DNA of 35,902 nt from Bordetella sp. (GTDB lineage: Bacteria > Pseudomonadota > Alphaproteobacteria > Caulobacterales > Caulobacteraceae): positions 1-35,902 of the forward strand of contig JAFKFS010000033.1 in the NCBI GenBank assembly GCA_017308115.1, given 5' to 3'. The notes beneath the pieces are model-generated. The model was not told where the DNA came from and searched no databases. It saw nothing but the letters and a program-made list of their open reading frames with translations. Both the position numbers and the translations under genes were made by a program. Below, piece by piece: positions 15,065 to 23,436 of the stretch (position 1 is the stretch's first letter; each line of letters opens with the position of its first letter).

Positions 15065-15314
15065 GGCGCGGATTTCTTTTTTACAGGGCGCCGCCGCTTC
15101 CGCCGATCGCGGCGGAATTGGGGCTTTTTCCCCCGCTTCGACGGGGATCGGCGACAAAACCGTCCACACCTGGGCTTCCTGCGCCACATGGTGCGGCGCA
15201 CACTGAAATTCCCCGTGTTTCCGGGCCTGAACGGCCTAGCCGTTCTCGCCGGGGACGCTAAGGTGCGGCTGTTTTCCCCAGCGGTTTTCCACCGCGCCGT
15301 TCGAGACCTGAGTC
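15065..15314. promoter_or_regulatory. gdhZ upstream region with inverted repeats
   Basis: These 250 bp hold no gene. Three inverted repeats stand out: TTCCGCCG/CGGCGGAA with a 4-base loop (15098-15117), CCCCG/CGGGG (15131-15146), and the perfect GAACGGC-CTA-GCCGTTC (15229-15245), which lies about 70 bp before the gdhZ ATG and looks like an operator. A GAGTC (CcrM) site directly precedes the ATG (15310-15314). No clear -35/-10 pair was found. Confidence 0.5.
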
Positions 15315-18300
15315 ATGTCCGCTGCTTCGCGCATCGTTCCCGCCGTTCCCGCCGACCTGGGAGCGCTGGAGGCGGCCTATGCGCGCATTGCGGGGCCGCC
15401 GGGCCCGGCGGAAAAGACCGTCCTGGCCCAGGCCTTCGACGACTATTCGGCGGATGAGACGCCCGAGTTGGGCGGCGACGACCTGGCCGTCCTGCTGGCC
15501 GGCGCCTGGCGCGGCGCCCAGGCCCGCAAGGCGGGCGAGCCCGCCCGCATCACCGTCGGTCCGCTGGCCGACGCCGCCGGCGTCAACACCGGCTATGACC
15601 AGATCCTGATCCTGCAGGACGACGGCCCCTTCCTGGTCGACAGCGTCCTGGGCGAACTGGCCGAGGCGGGCGTCACCGTCCGCGCCCTGTTCCACCCGAT
15701 CGTCGAGGTCGAGGCGGGACGTCGCGACTCCCTGATCATCGTCGTCATCGACCCCCTGCCGCAGGAGCGCCGCGACGCCCTGGGCGAGGGCCTGGCCCAG
15801 GCCATGGGCGACGTGCGCGCCGCCGTGCGCGACCACGGCGCCATGGTCCAGGCCATGCGCGAGGCTGTCCAGCGGCTGGAGTCCGCCCCGCCCAAGGGCG
15901 TCGATCCCGAGGTGCTGAAAGAGAACCTGGAGTTCCTGCGCTGGGCCAAGAGCGATCACTTCGTCTTCCTGGGCGCGCGCGACTACGACTATCCGCGCGA
16001 CGCGACCGGCTCCTATGAGGCCGAGGCGCCGCTGAGCCAGTCGACGGAGGGCCTGGGCGTCCTGGCCGATCCCGAGCGCCGCGTCCTGCGCCGCGCCTCC
16101 GAGCCGGCCGTCCTGACCGCCGCCATGCAGCGCCAGCTGGACGAGAGCGATCCGGTCACCGTGGCCAAGGCCAATATGCGCTCGCGCGTCCACCGCCGGG
16201 CCTACATGGATTATGTCGGGGTCAAGCGCTACGACGCCGACGGCAAGGCGACCGGCGAGACCCGCTTCGTCGGCCTGTTCACCGCCGAGGCCTATGACAA
16301 GATGGCCAAGGAGGTGCCGCTGATCCGGCGCAAGGTCGCCAATGCGCTGGAGCGCGCCGGCAAGACGCCCGGCAGCCACAACTACAAGCGCCTGAAGAAC
16401 ATCCTCGAGAACTACCCCCGCGACGAGTTGTTCCAGATCGGCGAGGACGAGCTGCTGGATACGGCGCTGGGCATCCTGCACCTGTACGACCGGCCGCGCA
16501 TCCGCCTGTTCACGCGCCGCGACCCGTTCGACCGCTTCGTCTCCGTCCTGTGCTTTATCCCGCGCGAACGCTTCGAGGCCGGTCTGCGCCAGCGCATCGG
16601 CGGGATCCTGGCCAAGGCCTGGGGCGGGCGCGTCTCGGCCTGGTATCCGCAGCTGAGCGACCAGCCGCTGACCCGCGTCCACTACATCATCGGGGTGACG
16701 CCGGGCGATCATCCGATCCCGGACCTCAAGACCCTGGAGGCCGAGGTGGCCGAGGCCGGCCGCAGCTGGATCGATCGCTTCGAGCGCGCCCTGCGCCTGG
16801 CCGACGTCGACGAAGCCGCCGTCGGCCCGACCAGCGCCCGCTGGGCCGAGGGCTTCGGCGTCGCCTTCCGTGATCGCTACGACGCGGCCGAGGCCGTGGC
16901 CGACCTAGAGCAGTTCGATCGCCTGAACGACGGTTCGGCCGCCGACGGCGTCCACGCCGAACCGGTGGCGGTGCGCGCCTTCCGCACGGACGACGAGACC
17001 AAGCTTCAGTTCCGCTTCAAGCTGTATCGTCGCGGCGCGGCCGTGCCGCTGTCGGACGTCCTGCCGATCCTGGCCGACATGGGCCTGAAGACGCTGGAGG
17101 AATCCGACCATGTTGTGCGCGCGATCGGTCAGGAGCCGATCTACATCCACGACTTCCTGCTGGAGGACCCGCGCGGCGCCGACCTGGTGTTCGCCGATCT
17201 CAAGACCCCGTTCGAGGAGGCCTTCAAGGCCGTGTGGAACGGCCGCACCGAGAGCGACGGCTTCAACCGCCTGGTGCTGGAGCTGGGCGTCGACTGGCGC
17301 GAGGCGGCCCTGATGCGCACCCTGGCCCGCTATCGCCAGCAGACGGGCCTGGACCCGTCGCAGCCGGTGCAGGAAGCGGCCTTGCGCGAATATCCCGACG
17401 TGGCGCGCGCCATCCTGTCGCTGTTCAGGGCCAGGTTCGATCCGGCCCACGAAGGCTCGGTCGCCGAACGCGAGGGCCTGGTCGCCGAGCTGAACGCCCG
17501 GATCGAGACCCTGCTGCAGGATGTGAAGAGCCTGGATCACGACCGGGTCCTGCGCCGCATCGCCGCCCTGATCGGCGCGATCAAGCGCACCAACTTCTAC
17601 CAGCTGGACGCCGAGGGGAATCCGAAGCCCCACATCTCGATCAAGATCGCCGGCCGCGAGCTGGAAGACTTGCCCCTGCCCAAGCCCTTCCGGGAAATCT
17701 TCGTCTGGGCGCCGCACATCGAGGGCGTCCACCTGCGCTTCGGCCCGGTGGCGCGCGGCGGCCTGCGCTGGTCGGACCGTCGCGACGACTTCCGCACCGA
17801 GGTCCTGGGCCTGGTGAAGGCCCAGCAGGTCAAGAACTCGGTCATCGTGCCGGTCGGGTCCAAGGGCGGCTTCTATCCCAAGCAGCTGCCGGTGGGCGGC
17901 ACGCGCGAGGAGACGCAGGCCGAGGCGATCCGCGCCTACAAGACCTTCCTGTCCGGCATGCTGGACATCACCGACAACATCGTCGGCGACGGCGCGCCGG
18001 TGCGTCCGGCGAACGTCGTGGCCTGGGAGGGCGACGACCCCTATCTGGTCGTGGCCGCCGACAAGGGCACGGCGACCTTCTCGGACATCGCCAACGGCGT
18101 GAGCCAGTCCTACGGCTTCTGGCTGGACGACGCCTTCGCCTCGGGCGGGTCGGCCGGTTACGACCACAAGGAGATGGGCATCACCGCGCGCGGCGCCTGG
18201 GAGGCGGTCAAGCGCCACTTCCGCGAGGTCGGCAAGGACATCCAGACCGAGCCCTTCACCGTGGTCGGCGTCGGCGACATGTCCGGCGACGTCTTCGGCA

Positions 18301-20177
18301 ACGGCATGCTGCTGTCGCAGGCGACCAAGGTGGTGGCGGCCTTCGATCACCGCGACATCTTCATCGATCCGAACCCGGACGTGGCGAAGTCGTGGGCCGA
18401 GCGCAAGCGCCTGTTCGAGACGCCGCGCACCAGCTGGCAGGACTATGACAAGAGCCTGATCTCGGAAGGCGGCGGCGTCTTCTCCCGCTCGGCCAAGTCG
18501 ATCGCCCTGACCCCGCAGATCAAGGAACTGCTGGACATCGAGGCCGACAGCGTCGACCCGGTCACCCTGATGCAGGCCATCCTCAAGGCGCGGGCCGAAC
18601 TGCTCTACTTCGGCGGCATCGGCACCTACATCAAGGGTTCGGGCGAGACCAACCTTCAGGTCGGCGACAAGGCCAACGACGCCATCCGGATCAACGGCGG
18701 CGAGGTTCGCGCCCAGATCATCGGCGAAGGCGCCAACCTGGGCATGACCCAGCTGGGCCGCATCGAGGCGGCGCGCGCTGGCGTGCGTCTGAACACCGAC
18801 GCCATCGACAACTCGGCCGGGGTGGACTCCTCGGACCACGAGGTGAACATCAAGATCCTGACGGGCGGCGCCATCGCCTCGGGCCATCTGAAGGCCGAGG
18901 ACCGCAACGCCCTGCTCAAGTCGATGACCGATGAGGTCGCGGACAAGGTGCTGGCCCACAACTACGACCAGACCCTGGCCCTGACCCTGCAACAGGCCGA
19001 GGGCGTGGGCGCGCTGGACGCCCAGCAGGCCTTCATGCAGCACCTGTCCTCGATCGGTAAGCTGAACCGGGCGGTCGAATACCTGCCCGACGACGCCCGC
19101 ATCGCCGAGATGAAGCTGCAGGGCCAGGCCCTGACACGGCCGGAGCTGGCCGTGCTGACCGCCTATTCCAAGCTGGAGCTGTTCGACGAGATCGTCGGTT
19201 CGGCGGCGCCGGACGACGCCTTCTTCGAACGCCTGCTGGTCGACTACTTCCCCGCCCCGCTGGCCCGCTTCGAAGAGGACATGAAGGGTCATCGCCTGCG
19301 TCGGGACATCATCGCCACCGTGCTGTCGAACGAGATCGTCAACATGGCCGGGCCGACCTTCCCCGACCGCCTGCGCGCGGCGGCGGAGTGCGACACCGCC
19401 GCCATGGTCACGGCCTTCGAGACCGCGCGCCACGTCTTCCGCCTCGACGAGGCCTGGAAGGCGGTGTCGGCCCTGGACCTGAAGATCCCGGCCGAGGCCC
19501 AGACGGCGCTGTATCAGGAGATCGCCCTGGTCCTGCGTCGCCAGACCTTCTGGCTGGCGCGCCGCGCGGCCCGCACCGAGACGACGGTCGGCGGCATGAT
19601 CGCCGCCTATCAGCCCGCCGCCGACGCCCTGCGCGCCGCCGGGCCGGACGTGCTGTCGCGCTATGAGCACGCCCGCTACGAAGGCCGGGTCCAGACCTTC
19701 ATCGGCCTGGGCGCGCCGGACGACCTGGCCCGCGACATCGCCATGCTGCGTCCGATGGTGGCCACGGCCGACATCGGCGACCTGGCGGGCGAGCTGGGCT
19801 GGGGCGCCCCGGCCATGGCCCGGGTCTACCACCAGGTCGGCGCCGCCTTCGACTTCGACCGCCTGCGCGTGGCGGCCGGGTCGGTGCCGTCGGGGGATCA
19901 CTTCGATCGCCTGGCCGTGCGTCGGCTGATCCAGGACCTGATGACCGAGCAGCAGCAGCTGACCCGCGCCGTGGCCAGGGCCTCGGCCGAGGCGGCGGGC
20001 GCCGGCGAGGACAGCGCGGAACAGGCGGTCGACGCCTGGATCGGCGCCCGCATGGATCAGGTGGAGGCCCTGCGCGGCTCGGTCGACGAGATCGAGACCT
20101 CGGGCTCCGGCTGGACCTTCGCCAAGCTGACCATCGCCAACGGCGCGATCCGCGAGGTGCTGGCTTCGGCTTCCTAA
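15315..20177 (+). CDS. gdhZ: Large NAD-dependent glutamate dehydrogenase (GdhZ type)
   Basis: The 1620-residue protein belongs to the ~180-kDa class of NAD-specific glutamate dehydrogenases that convert glutamate to 2-oxoglutarate and ammonia. The N-terminal third carries regulatory ACT-like segments; the catalytic region around residues 800-1130 has GPVARGGLRWSDRRDDFRTE, LVKAQQVKNSVIVPVGSKGG, VGVGDMSGDVFGNGML and IIGEGANLGMTQ. The C-terminal part is helical. In C. crescentus the homologue GdhZ also stimulates FtsZ GTPase and links glutamate status to cell division, so a similar role here is plausible but inferred. ATG at 15315. A 12-bp hairpin follows the stop. It is the longest gene in the window and has no operon partner. 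Confidence 0.97.
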   Translation: MSAASRIVPAVPADLGALEAAYARIAGPPGPAEKTVLAQAFDDYSADETPELGGDDLAVLLAGAWRGAQARKAGEPARITVGPLADAAGVNTGYDQILILQDDGPFLVDSVLGELAEAGVTVRALFHPIVEVEAGRRDSLIIVVIDPLPQERRDALGEGLAQAMGDVRAAVRDHGAMVQAMREAVQRLESAPPKGVDPEVLKENLEFLRWAKSDHFVFLGARDYDYPRDATGSYEAEAPLSQSTEGLGVLADPERRVLRRASEPAVLTAAMQRQLDESDPVTVAKANMRSRVHRRAYMDYVGVKRYDADGKATGETRFVGLFTAEAYDKMAKEVPLIRRKVANALERAGKTPGSHNYKRLKNILENYPRDELFQIGEDELLDTALGILHLYDRPRIRLFTRRDPFDRFVSVLCFIPRERFEAGLRQRIGGILAKAWGGRVSAWYPQLSDQPLTRVHYIIGVTPGDHPIPDLKTLEAEVAEAGRSWIDRFERALRLADVDEAAVGPTSARWAEGFGVAFRDRYDAAEAVADLEQFDRLNDGSAADGVHAEPVAVRAFRTDDETKLQFRFKLYRRGAAVPLSDVLPILADMGLKTLEESDHVVRAIGQEPIYIHDFLLEDPRGADLVFADLKTPFEEAFKAVWNGRTESDGFNRLVLELGVDWREAALMRTLARYRQQTGLDPSQPVQEAALREYPDVARAILSLFRARFDPAHEGSVAEREGLVAELNARIETLLQDVKSLDHDRVLRRIAALIGAIKRTNFYQLDAEGNPKPHISIKIAGRELEDLPLPKPFREIFVWAPHIEGVHLRFGPVARGGLRWSDRRDDFRTEVLGLVKAQQVKNSVIVPVGSKGGFYPKQLPVGGTREETQAEAIRAYKTFLSGMLDITDNIVGDGAPVRPANVVAWEGDDPYLVVAADKGTATFSDIANGVSQSYGFWLDDAFASGGSAGYDHKEMGITARGAWEAVKRHFREVGKDIQTEPFTVVGVGDMSGDVFGNGMLLSQATKVVAAFDHRDIFIDPNPDVAKSWAERKRLFETPRTSWQDYDKSLISEGGGVFSRSAKSIALTPQIKELLDIEADSVDPVTLMQAILKARAELLYFGGIGTYIKGSGETNLQVGDKANDAIRINGGEVRAQIIGEGANLGMTQLGRIEAARAGVRLNTDAIDNSAGVDSSDHEVNIKILTGGAIASGHLKAEDRNALLKSMTDEVADKVLAHNYDQTLALTLQQAEGVGALDAQQAFMQHLSSIGKLNRAVEYLPDDARIAEMKLQGQALTRPELAVLTAYSKLELFDEIVGSAAPDDAFFERLLVDYFPAPLARFEEDMKGHRLRRDIIATVLSNEIVNMAGPTFPDRLRAAAECDTAAMVTAFETARHVFRLDEAWKAVSALDLKIPAEAQTALYQEIALVLRRQTFWLARRAARTETTVGGMIAAYQPAADALRAAGPDVLSRYEHARYEGRVQTFIGLGAPDDLARDIAMLRPMVATADIGDLAGELGWGAPAMARVYHQVGAAFDFDRLRVAAGSVPSGDHFDRLAVRRLIQDLMTEQQQLTRAVARASAEAAGAGEDSAEQAVDAWIGARMDQVEALRGSVDEIETSGSGWTFAKLTIANGAIREVLASAS

Positions 20178-20182
20178 GCGAG

Positions 20183-20210
20183 GTGACGCCGGGCCAGCGC
20201 CCGGCGTCAC
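20183..20210 (+). terminator. Strong hairpin at the gdhZ 3' end
   Basis: A perfect 12-bp stem GTGACGCCGGGC/GCCCGGCGTCAC with a CAGC loop starts 5 bp after the stop codon. No U-tract follows, so it may be a terminator of the Rho-assisted kind or an RNA-stabilising hairpin. Confidence 0.6.
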
Positions 20211-20250
20211 GCGCTACGCTCGCGACGCGGTCGCTCGCTGCTTGAGCGCC
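20210..20250 (+). repeat. CTCAAGCAGC nested-hairpin repeat, copy 3
   Basis: Read as the complement, it has outer arms GCGCT (20211-20215) and AGCGC (20245-20249), inner 9-base arms with 7 of 9 pairs around GCG, then TGCTTG (20239-20244). It follows the gdhZ 3' hairpin. Confidence 0.75.
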
Positions 20251-20273
20251 TTTTGGGGCGCTGACGCGGGTAG

Positions 20274-20299
20274 GGCGCTGCCGCTCGCTGTTTGAGCGC
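20274..20299 (+). repeat. Shortened, degenerate copy of the nested-hairpin repeat
   Basis: GGCGCTGCCGCTCGCTGTTT followed by GAGCGC keeps the outer arms and the core with one change (GCTGTTTGAG), but most of the inner hairpin is missing. It lies 24 bp after copy 3. Beyond it, 20300-20442 shows nothing I can assign except the upstream part of the next gene. Confidence 0.55.
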
Positions 20300-20442
20300 A
20301 TGAGGCGCTCGAACAGGAGCGGTTCGCGTCGGCGTCGCAATCAGGGCCCGTCCGTTTCGCGTCTGGCGAGGCGGGCGGGCCTTGGCGTTTGGGGCGGGGT
20401 CGGTTTAGGTGGCGCCTGCTGTTCAGCGAACCGGAGGGGTCC

Positions 20443-20910
20443 ATGCCCAGGAAGTTCCTCGTCGTCGTCGACGACAGTCCCGAGCTGGGCGCCGCCCTGG
20501 CCTACGCCTCGCGGCGCGCCCGTTCGACCGGCGGCCATGTGGTCCTGTTGCGCGCCCTGCCCGGCGGCTCGGACGAGCACTGGTCCGGCGTGCGCGACGA
20601 AATCCGCCGCCAGCAGCGCGAGGAGGCGGAAATCCTGCTGGCCCGGCTGGGCGAGAAGGTCGCCGAGACCTCGGGCGCCCCGCCCGTCTATCTGATCGAG
20701 GAAGGCGATCCCCAAGCCGCTATCCGCAAGGCCGTCGGCGACGATCCCGACATCAAGATTCTGATCCTGGCCGCCGGGGCCAACGGTCGCGGCCCTGGCC
20801 CCCTGGTCTCGGCCGTGCTGAAACAGGGCGCCGCCCTGACCGGCCGCAAGCTGCCCGTCACCATCGTCCCCGGCGAACTGACCGAGGACGAGATTCTGGA
20901 CCTGGCTTGA
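20443..20910 (+). CDS. Universal stress protein (UspA-like)
   Basis: The 155-residue protein is a single Usp domain: N-terminal strand KFLVVVDDSPELGAALAYASRRA with the conserved D-D-S, a middle helix EEAEILLARLGEKV, the strand VYLIEEGDPQAAIRKAVGDDPDIKILILAAG, then G-x-G-P-L-V-S-A-V, and a final PVTIVPGELTEDE strand. The G-2x-G-9x-G(S/T) ATP loop is only partly conserved. ATG 20443 follows a strong GGAGGGG site (20433-20439). That site is exactly complementary to the loops of the candidate RNA at 14941-15064. The gene is flanked on both sides by copies of the nested-hairpin repeat. Its ligand and role are not known. Confidence 0.85.
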   Translation: MPRKFLVVVDDSPELGAALAYASRRARSTGGHVVLLRALPGGSDEHWSGVRDEIRRQQREEAEILLARLGEKVAETSGAPPVYLIEEGDPQAAIRKAVGDDPDIKILILAAGANGRGPGPLVSAVLKQGAALTGRKLPVTIVPGELTEDEILDLA

Positions 20911-20918
20911 TTCCAAGG

Positions 20919-20960
20919 GGCGCTACCGCTCGCCGCGCGGCGGCTCGCTGCTTGAGCGCG
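20919..20960 (+). repeat. CTCAAGCAGC nested-hairpin repeat, copy 4
   Basis: It has the same 42-bp geometry: outer arms GGCGCT and AGCGCG (5 of 6 pairs), inner 9-base arms with 7 of 9 pairs around GCG (20937-20939), and TGCTTG at 20949-20954. It lies just downstream of the Usp gene. Confidence 0.75.
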
Positions 20961-21043
20961 CGCAGAGCATCGGGCGCGGCCATCATGGCTGGGTCTTAGG
21001 GCGCCTACTTGAACCCGGGCGCGGCAGGGCGCATCTGAGGCCC

Positions 21044-21601
21044 ATGTTCATCCAGACCGAAGCCACGCCCAATCCCAACGCGCTCAAATTCCTGCCGGGC
21101 CGGGACGTCGCCCCCCAGGCCGTGCTGGAGTACCGCACCATCGACGAGGCGGCCGCCTCGCCCCTGGCCGAGGCTCTGTTCGAGCTGGAGGGGGTCGAGG
21201 GCGTCTTCTTCGGCGCCGACTACGTCTCGGTCACCCGCGCGGCGCACGGTCCCGACTGGAGCGAGATGAAGGCCCCGATCCTGTCGGTCATCATGGATCA
21301 TTTCGTTTCGGGCGCGCCCTTGGTCCGGGCCGATGAGGCCGCGAGCGAGGACGCCGGCGAGGACACGGAGATCGTCGCCGAGATCAAGGGCCTGCTCGAC
21401 AGCCGCATCCGTCCGGCCGTGGCCCAGGACGGCGGCGACATCCTGTTCGATCACTTCGACGAGGAAACCGGGGTGCTGCGTCTGCGGATGCGCGGGGCCT
21501 GCTCGGGCTGCCCCTCCTCCTCCGCCACCCTGAAGGCCGGGGTCGAGCAGATGATGCGCCACTATGTCCCCGAGGTGACCAGCGTGGAACAGGTGCTGTA
21601 A
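21044..21601 (+). CDS. nfuA: NfuA-like Fe-S cluster carrier
   Basis: The 185-residue protein has two domains. The N-terminal Nfu domain (MFIQTEATPNPNALKFLPGR, then VEGVFFGADYVSVT) spans about residues 1-90, and the C-terminal NifU domain (RPAVAQDGGDILFDHF, then MRGACSGCPSSSATLKAGVEQM) spans about 108-185. Cys153 and Cys156 form the cluster-binding C-x2-C. Such proteins carry [4Fe-4S] clusters to apo-enzymes. Candidates in this window are AcnA, MiaB and, for a different cluster, HemH; that link is inference. The start at 21044 matches the family N terminus. A degenerate parS-like sequence follows its stop. Confidence 0.95.
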   Translation: MFIQTEATPNPNALKFLPGRDVAPQAVLEYRTIDEAAASPLAEALFELEGVEGVFFGADYVSVTRAAHGPDWSEMKAPILSVIMDHFVSGAPLVRADEAASEDAGEDTEIVAEIKGLLDSRIRPAVAQDGGDILFDHFDEETGVLRLRMRGACSGCPSSSATLKAGVEQMMRHYVPEVTSVEQVL

Positions 21602-21610
21602 CCCGGCGCC

Positions 21611-21626
21611 TGTTTCACATGAAACG
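21611..21626. other. Degenerate parS-like site
   Basis: TGTTTCACATGAAACG matches the perfect parS at 14 of 16 positions (changes at the ninth base and at the last). It is intergenic, between nfuA and an XRE gene, about 16 kb from the origin gap. Weak parS sites occur in C. crescentus, but affinity cannot be judged from sequence. Confidence 0.45.
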
Positions 21627-21662
21627 CTCGTCGGGCGGCGCGTCGTCGGGCATGATGGCGTC

Positions 21663-22247
21663 ATGGACGGTTCGGACGAGACATTTCAGGCCCGCGCCCT
21701 GGGCGAGGCCCTGGCGGCGTTGCGGCGCGAGCGCGGCCTGAGCCAGGCCGAGGCGGGCCAGCGGATCGGCATGACCAGCCAGGGCTGGGGCCTCTATGAG
21801 GCGGGCAAGCGCTCCAGCCTGTTCCGCCCTGACGTCCAGCGTCGCCTGACCGGCGCCCTGGACGCGACGCCCGAGGCGCTGGTCCTGCAGATGGACGCGG
21901 AGCCCGTCGCGCCCGAAGCCCCTGCGGCCCAAGGCGTTTCAGCGCGCGGCCGCGCCTTCGACGGCGCGCCCGTCCAGGCTCGTCGTTTGCGGCTGGAGAC
22001 GGATGAGCTGGCGCCCTGGGCGTCGGCCGGCACCGTGCTGGAATATGTGCTGGGGCGTTGGCCCCGTCGGGGACAAGGCTGCGTCGTCCAGCTTGACGAC
22101 GGAACTCGCAAGGTCCGCCTCTATGACCGCGCCGATCAGGTCGAAGTCGTGGTTCTGGGCGCAGGGGGGCTGGATCGGACCGAGCGGATCGCGCGCGCCC
22201 GTATCCGGTCGATGTCGGCGGTGACCGGGCGCTTCGACGACGAATGA
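21663..22247 (+). CDS. XRE-family regulator with a C-terminal S24-like domain lacking catalytic residues
   Basis: The 194-residue protein has an N-terminal helix-turn-helix (about residues 12-65: LGEALAALRRERGLSQAEAG, then IGMTSQGWGLYEAGKR). After a linker, residues 115-180 (LRLETDELAPWASAGTVLEY, then RGQGCVVQLDDGTRKVRLYD) resemble the S24/LexA-type repressor fold. The usual catalytic Ser in the D-S-M-x-P motif is replaced (T-D-E-L-A-P), and I see no matching Lys, so self-cleavage is unlikely. Target unknown. A second XRE gene follows 60 bp later. No other phage-like genes are nearby, so a phage origin is not supported. Confidence 0.8.
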   Translation: MDGSDETFQARALGEALAALRRERGLSQAEAGQRIGMTSQGWGLYEAGKRSSLFRPDVQRRLTGALDATPEALVLQMDAEPVAPEAPAAQGVSARGRAFDGAPVQARRLRLETDELAPWASAGTVLEYVLGRWPRRGQGCVVQLDDGTRKVRLYDRADQVEVVVLGAGGLDRTERIARARIRSMSAVTGRFDDE

Positions 22248-22307
22248 AACAAAATAGTTGCAACACGCCGCCGTTCATGAAACTCTCTGGCTGAAATCGG
22301 AGGGGTC

Positions 22308-22676
22308 ATGCCGCGTCGCAGCCATCATATCGACCAGGCCGTGGGCCTTCGCATCGCCGCCAGGCGCTCGGCCCTGGGCTGGTCCCAGTCCGCCCTGGCG
22401 CGCGAACTGGGGGTCAGCTTCCAGCAGGTCCAGAAATATGAGACCGGCGCCAACCGCGTCTCGGCTTCACGCCTGCATCAGGCGGCGACGGCCATGGGCT
22501 GTTCGGTGGGCGACTTCTTTCCCACGCGGCCCAATCTCGAGGGCGAGGCGGAACTGCTTCATCCCGTTCTGACCAGCGCCGAGGGGCGGGGCCTGGCCGA
22601 GGCCTTCGCCCGCATCCGCGACGCCTCCGCGCGCCGCGCCCTGACCCGCGTGGCCCAGGCCATGGCGGGAGCCTGA
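22308..22676 (+). CDS. XRE-family transcriptional regulator, short form
   Basis: The 122-residue protein has a helix-turn-helix at about residues 10-65 (GLRIAARRSALGWSQSALAR, then LGVSFQQVQKYETGANRVSA). The V-[ST]-F-Q-Q-V-Q-K-Y-E-x-G-x-N-R-[VI]-S-A-S recognition segment is nearly the same as in the XRE gene at 29115, so the two are paralogues that may bind similar sites. The ATG at 22308 follows GGAGGGG (22299-22305), complementary to the candidate RNA loops. Upstream, the palindrome GTTGCAAC (22257-22264) could be its operator. The C-terminal half is helical and of unknown function. I found no partner toxin. Confidence 0.85.
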   Translation: MPRRSHHIDQAVGLRIAARRSALGWSQSALARELGVSFQQVQKYETGANRVSASRLHQAATAMGCSVGDFFPTRPNLEGEAELLHPVLTSAEGRGLAEAFARIRDASARRALTRVAQAMAGA

Positions 22677-22734
22677 ACGGCTCCTGGCGTCGAAGCGGTC
22701 GCATCCGCGCCGGATTCGCATTAGGGACAGGGCC

Positions 22735-23436
22735 ATGAAGATCATGGTCATCGACACGGCGCTGGGCGCCTGCGCCGCCGGGGTGTTCGAGGGCGCGGCG
22801 GGGGCCGCCGTCCCGCCGCAGCCGTTGGGGGTGCGCGTCGCGTTCATGACCAAGGGCCATCAGGAACGGCTGGGCGGGCTGGCGCGCGACGCGGCGGCCG
22901 AGGCGGGCGGCTTCGAGGGGATCGGGCGCATCGGGGTGACGGTGGGGCCCGGCTCCTTCACCGGCCTGCGGGTCGGGCTGGCCTTCGCCCTGGGCCTGGG
23001 CGCGACGCTGGATCGGCCGGTGGTCGGAATCTCGACCCTGGACGCCCTGGCGGCCTCGGTCCCGGCCGAGGGACTGGTCGCCGCCGTCATCGACGCCCGC
23101 CGGGGTCAGGTCTATGCGCGCCTGTTCCGCGACGGCGTCGCGCTCGGCGAAGCGGAGGCGCTGTCCCTGGAGGCGGCGCGCGACCGCATTCAGGCTGAAG
23201 CCGGGGATGCGCGGCCGGTCCTGGTCGGCAGCGGGGCCGAGGTTCTGGCCGAGGCCTTTCCTGAACTGACGAGCGCCGCCCTGCATCCCCTGCCCGCGCC
23301 CGCGCCCGAGGCGCTGGCGGCCCTGGCCCTGGCCGCCGATCCGACGACCGCCCCGCCGCAGCCGCTCTATCTGCGCGCGCCCGACGCCACGCCGCCCAGC
23401 CGACTGCCGGGCCAGCCGCGGCCGTCCGCCGCGTGA
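22735..23436 (+). CDS. tsaB: TsaB, tRNA threonylcarbamoyladenosine synthesis protein
   Basis: The 233-residue ASKHA-fold protein pairs with TsaD and TsaE to make t6A at position 37 of ANN-decoding tRNAs. It shows the N-terminal MVIDTALGACAAGVFEG, then GHQERL, GVTVGPGSFTGLRVGLAFA and VVGISTLDALA followed by VIDARRGQVYARLF, the TsaB/YeaZ signatures. Family length is about 220-230. The stop overlaps the GTG start of rimI (GTGA), so the two are coupled, as is common in alphaproteobacteria. TsaD is not in the window. Confidence 0.95.
   Translation: MKIMVIDTALGACAAGVFEGAAGAAVPPQPLGVRVAFMTKGHQERLGGLARDAAAEAGGFEGIGRIGVTVGPGSFTGLRVGLAFALGLGATLDRPVVGISTLDALAASVPAEGLVAAVIDARRGQVYARLFRDGVALGEAEALSLEAARDRIQAEAGDARPVLVGSGAEVLAEAFPELTSAALHPLPAPAPEALAALALAADPTTAPPQPLYLRAPDATPPSRLPGQPRPSAA

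Noticed and set aside
15270-15300. DnaA box upstream of gdhZ (TTTTCCACC)
   Set aside because: Only 7 of 9 matches and no second box nearby; expected by chance.
14316-15457. Long plus-strand frames across the candidate RNA
   Set aside because: They are out-of-frame extensions of the PerM-type and gdhZ genes with low-complexity composition; the hairpins and terminator explain the region better.
21663-22676. Prophage remnant suggested by two adjacent XRE repressor-like genes
   Set aside because: No integrase, structural gene, attachment repeat or base-composition change is visible, and both neighbours are core genes.
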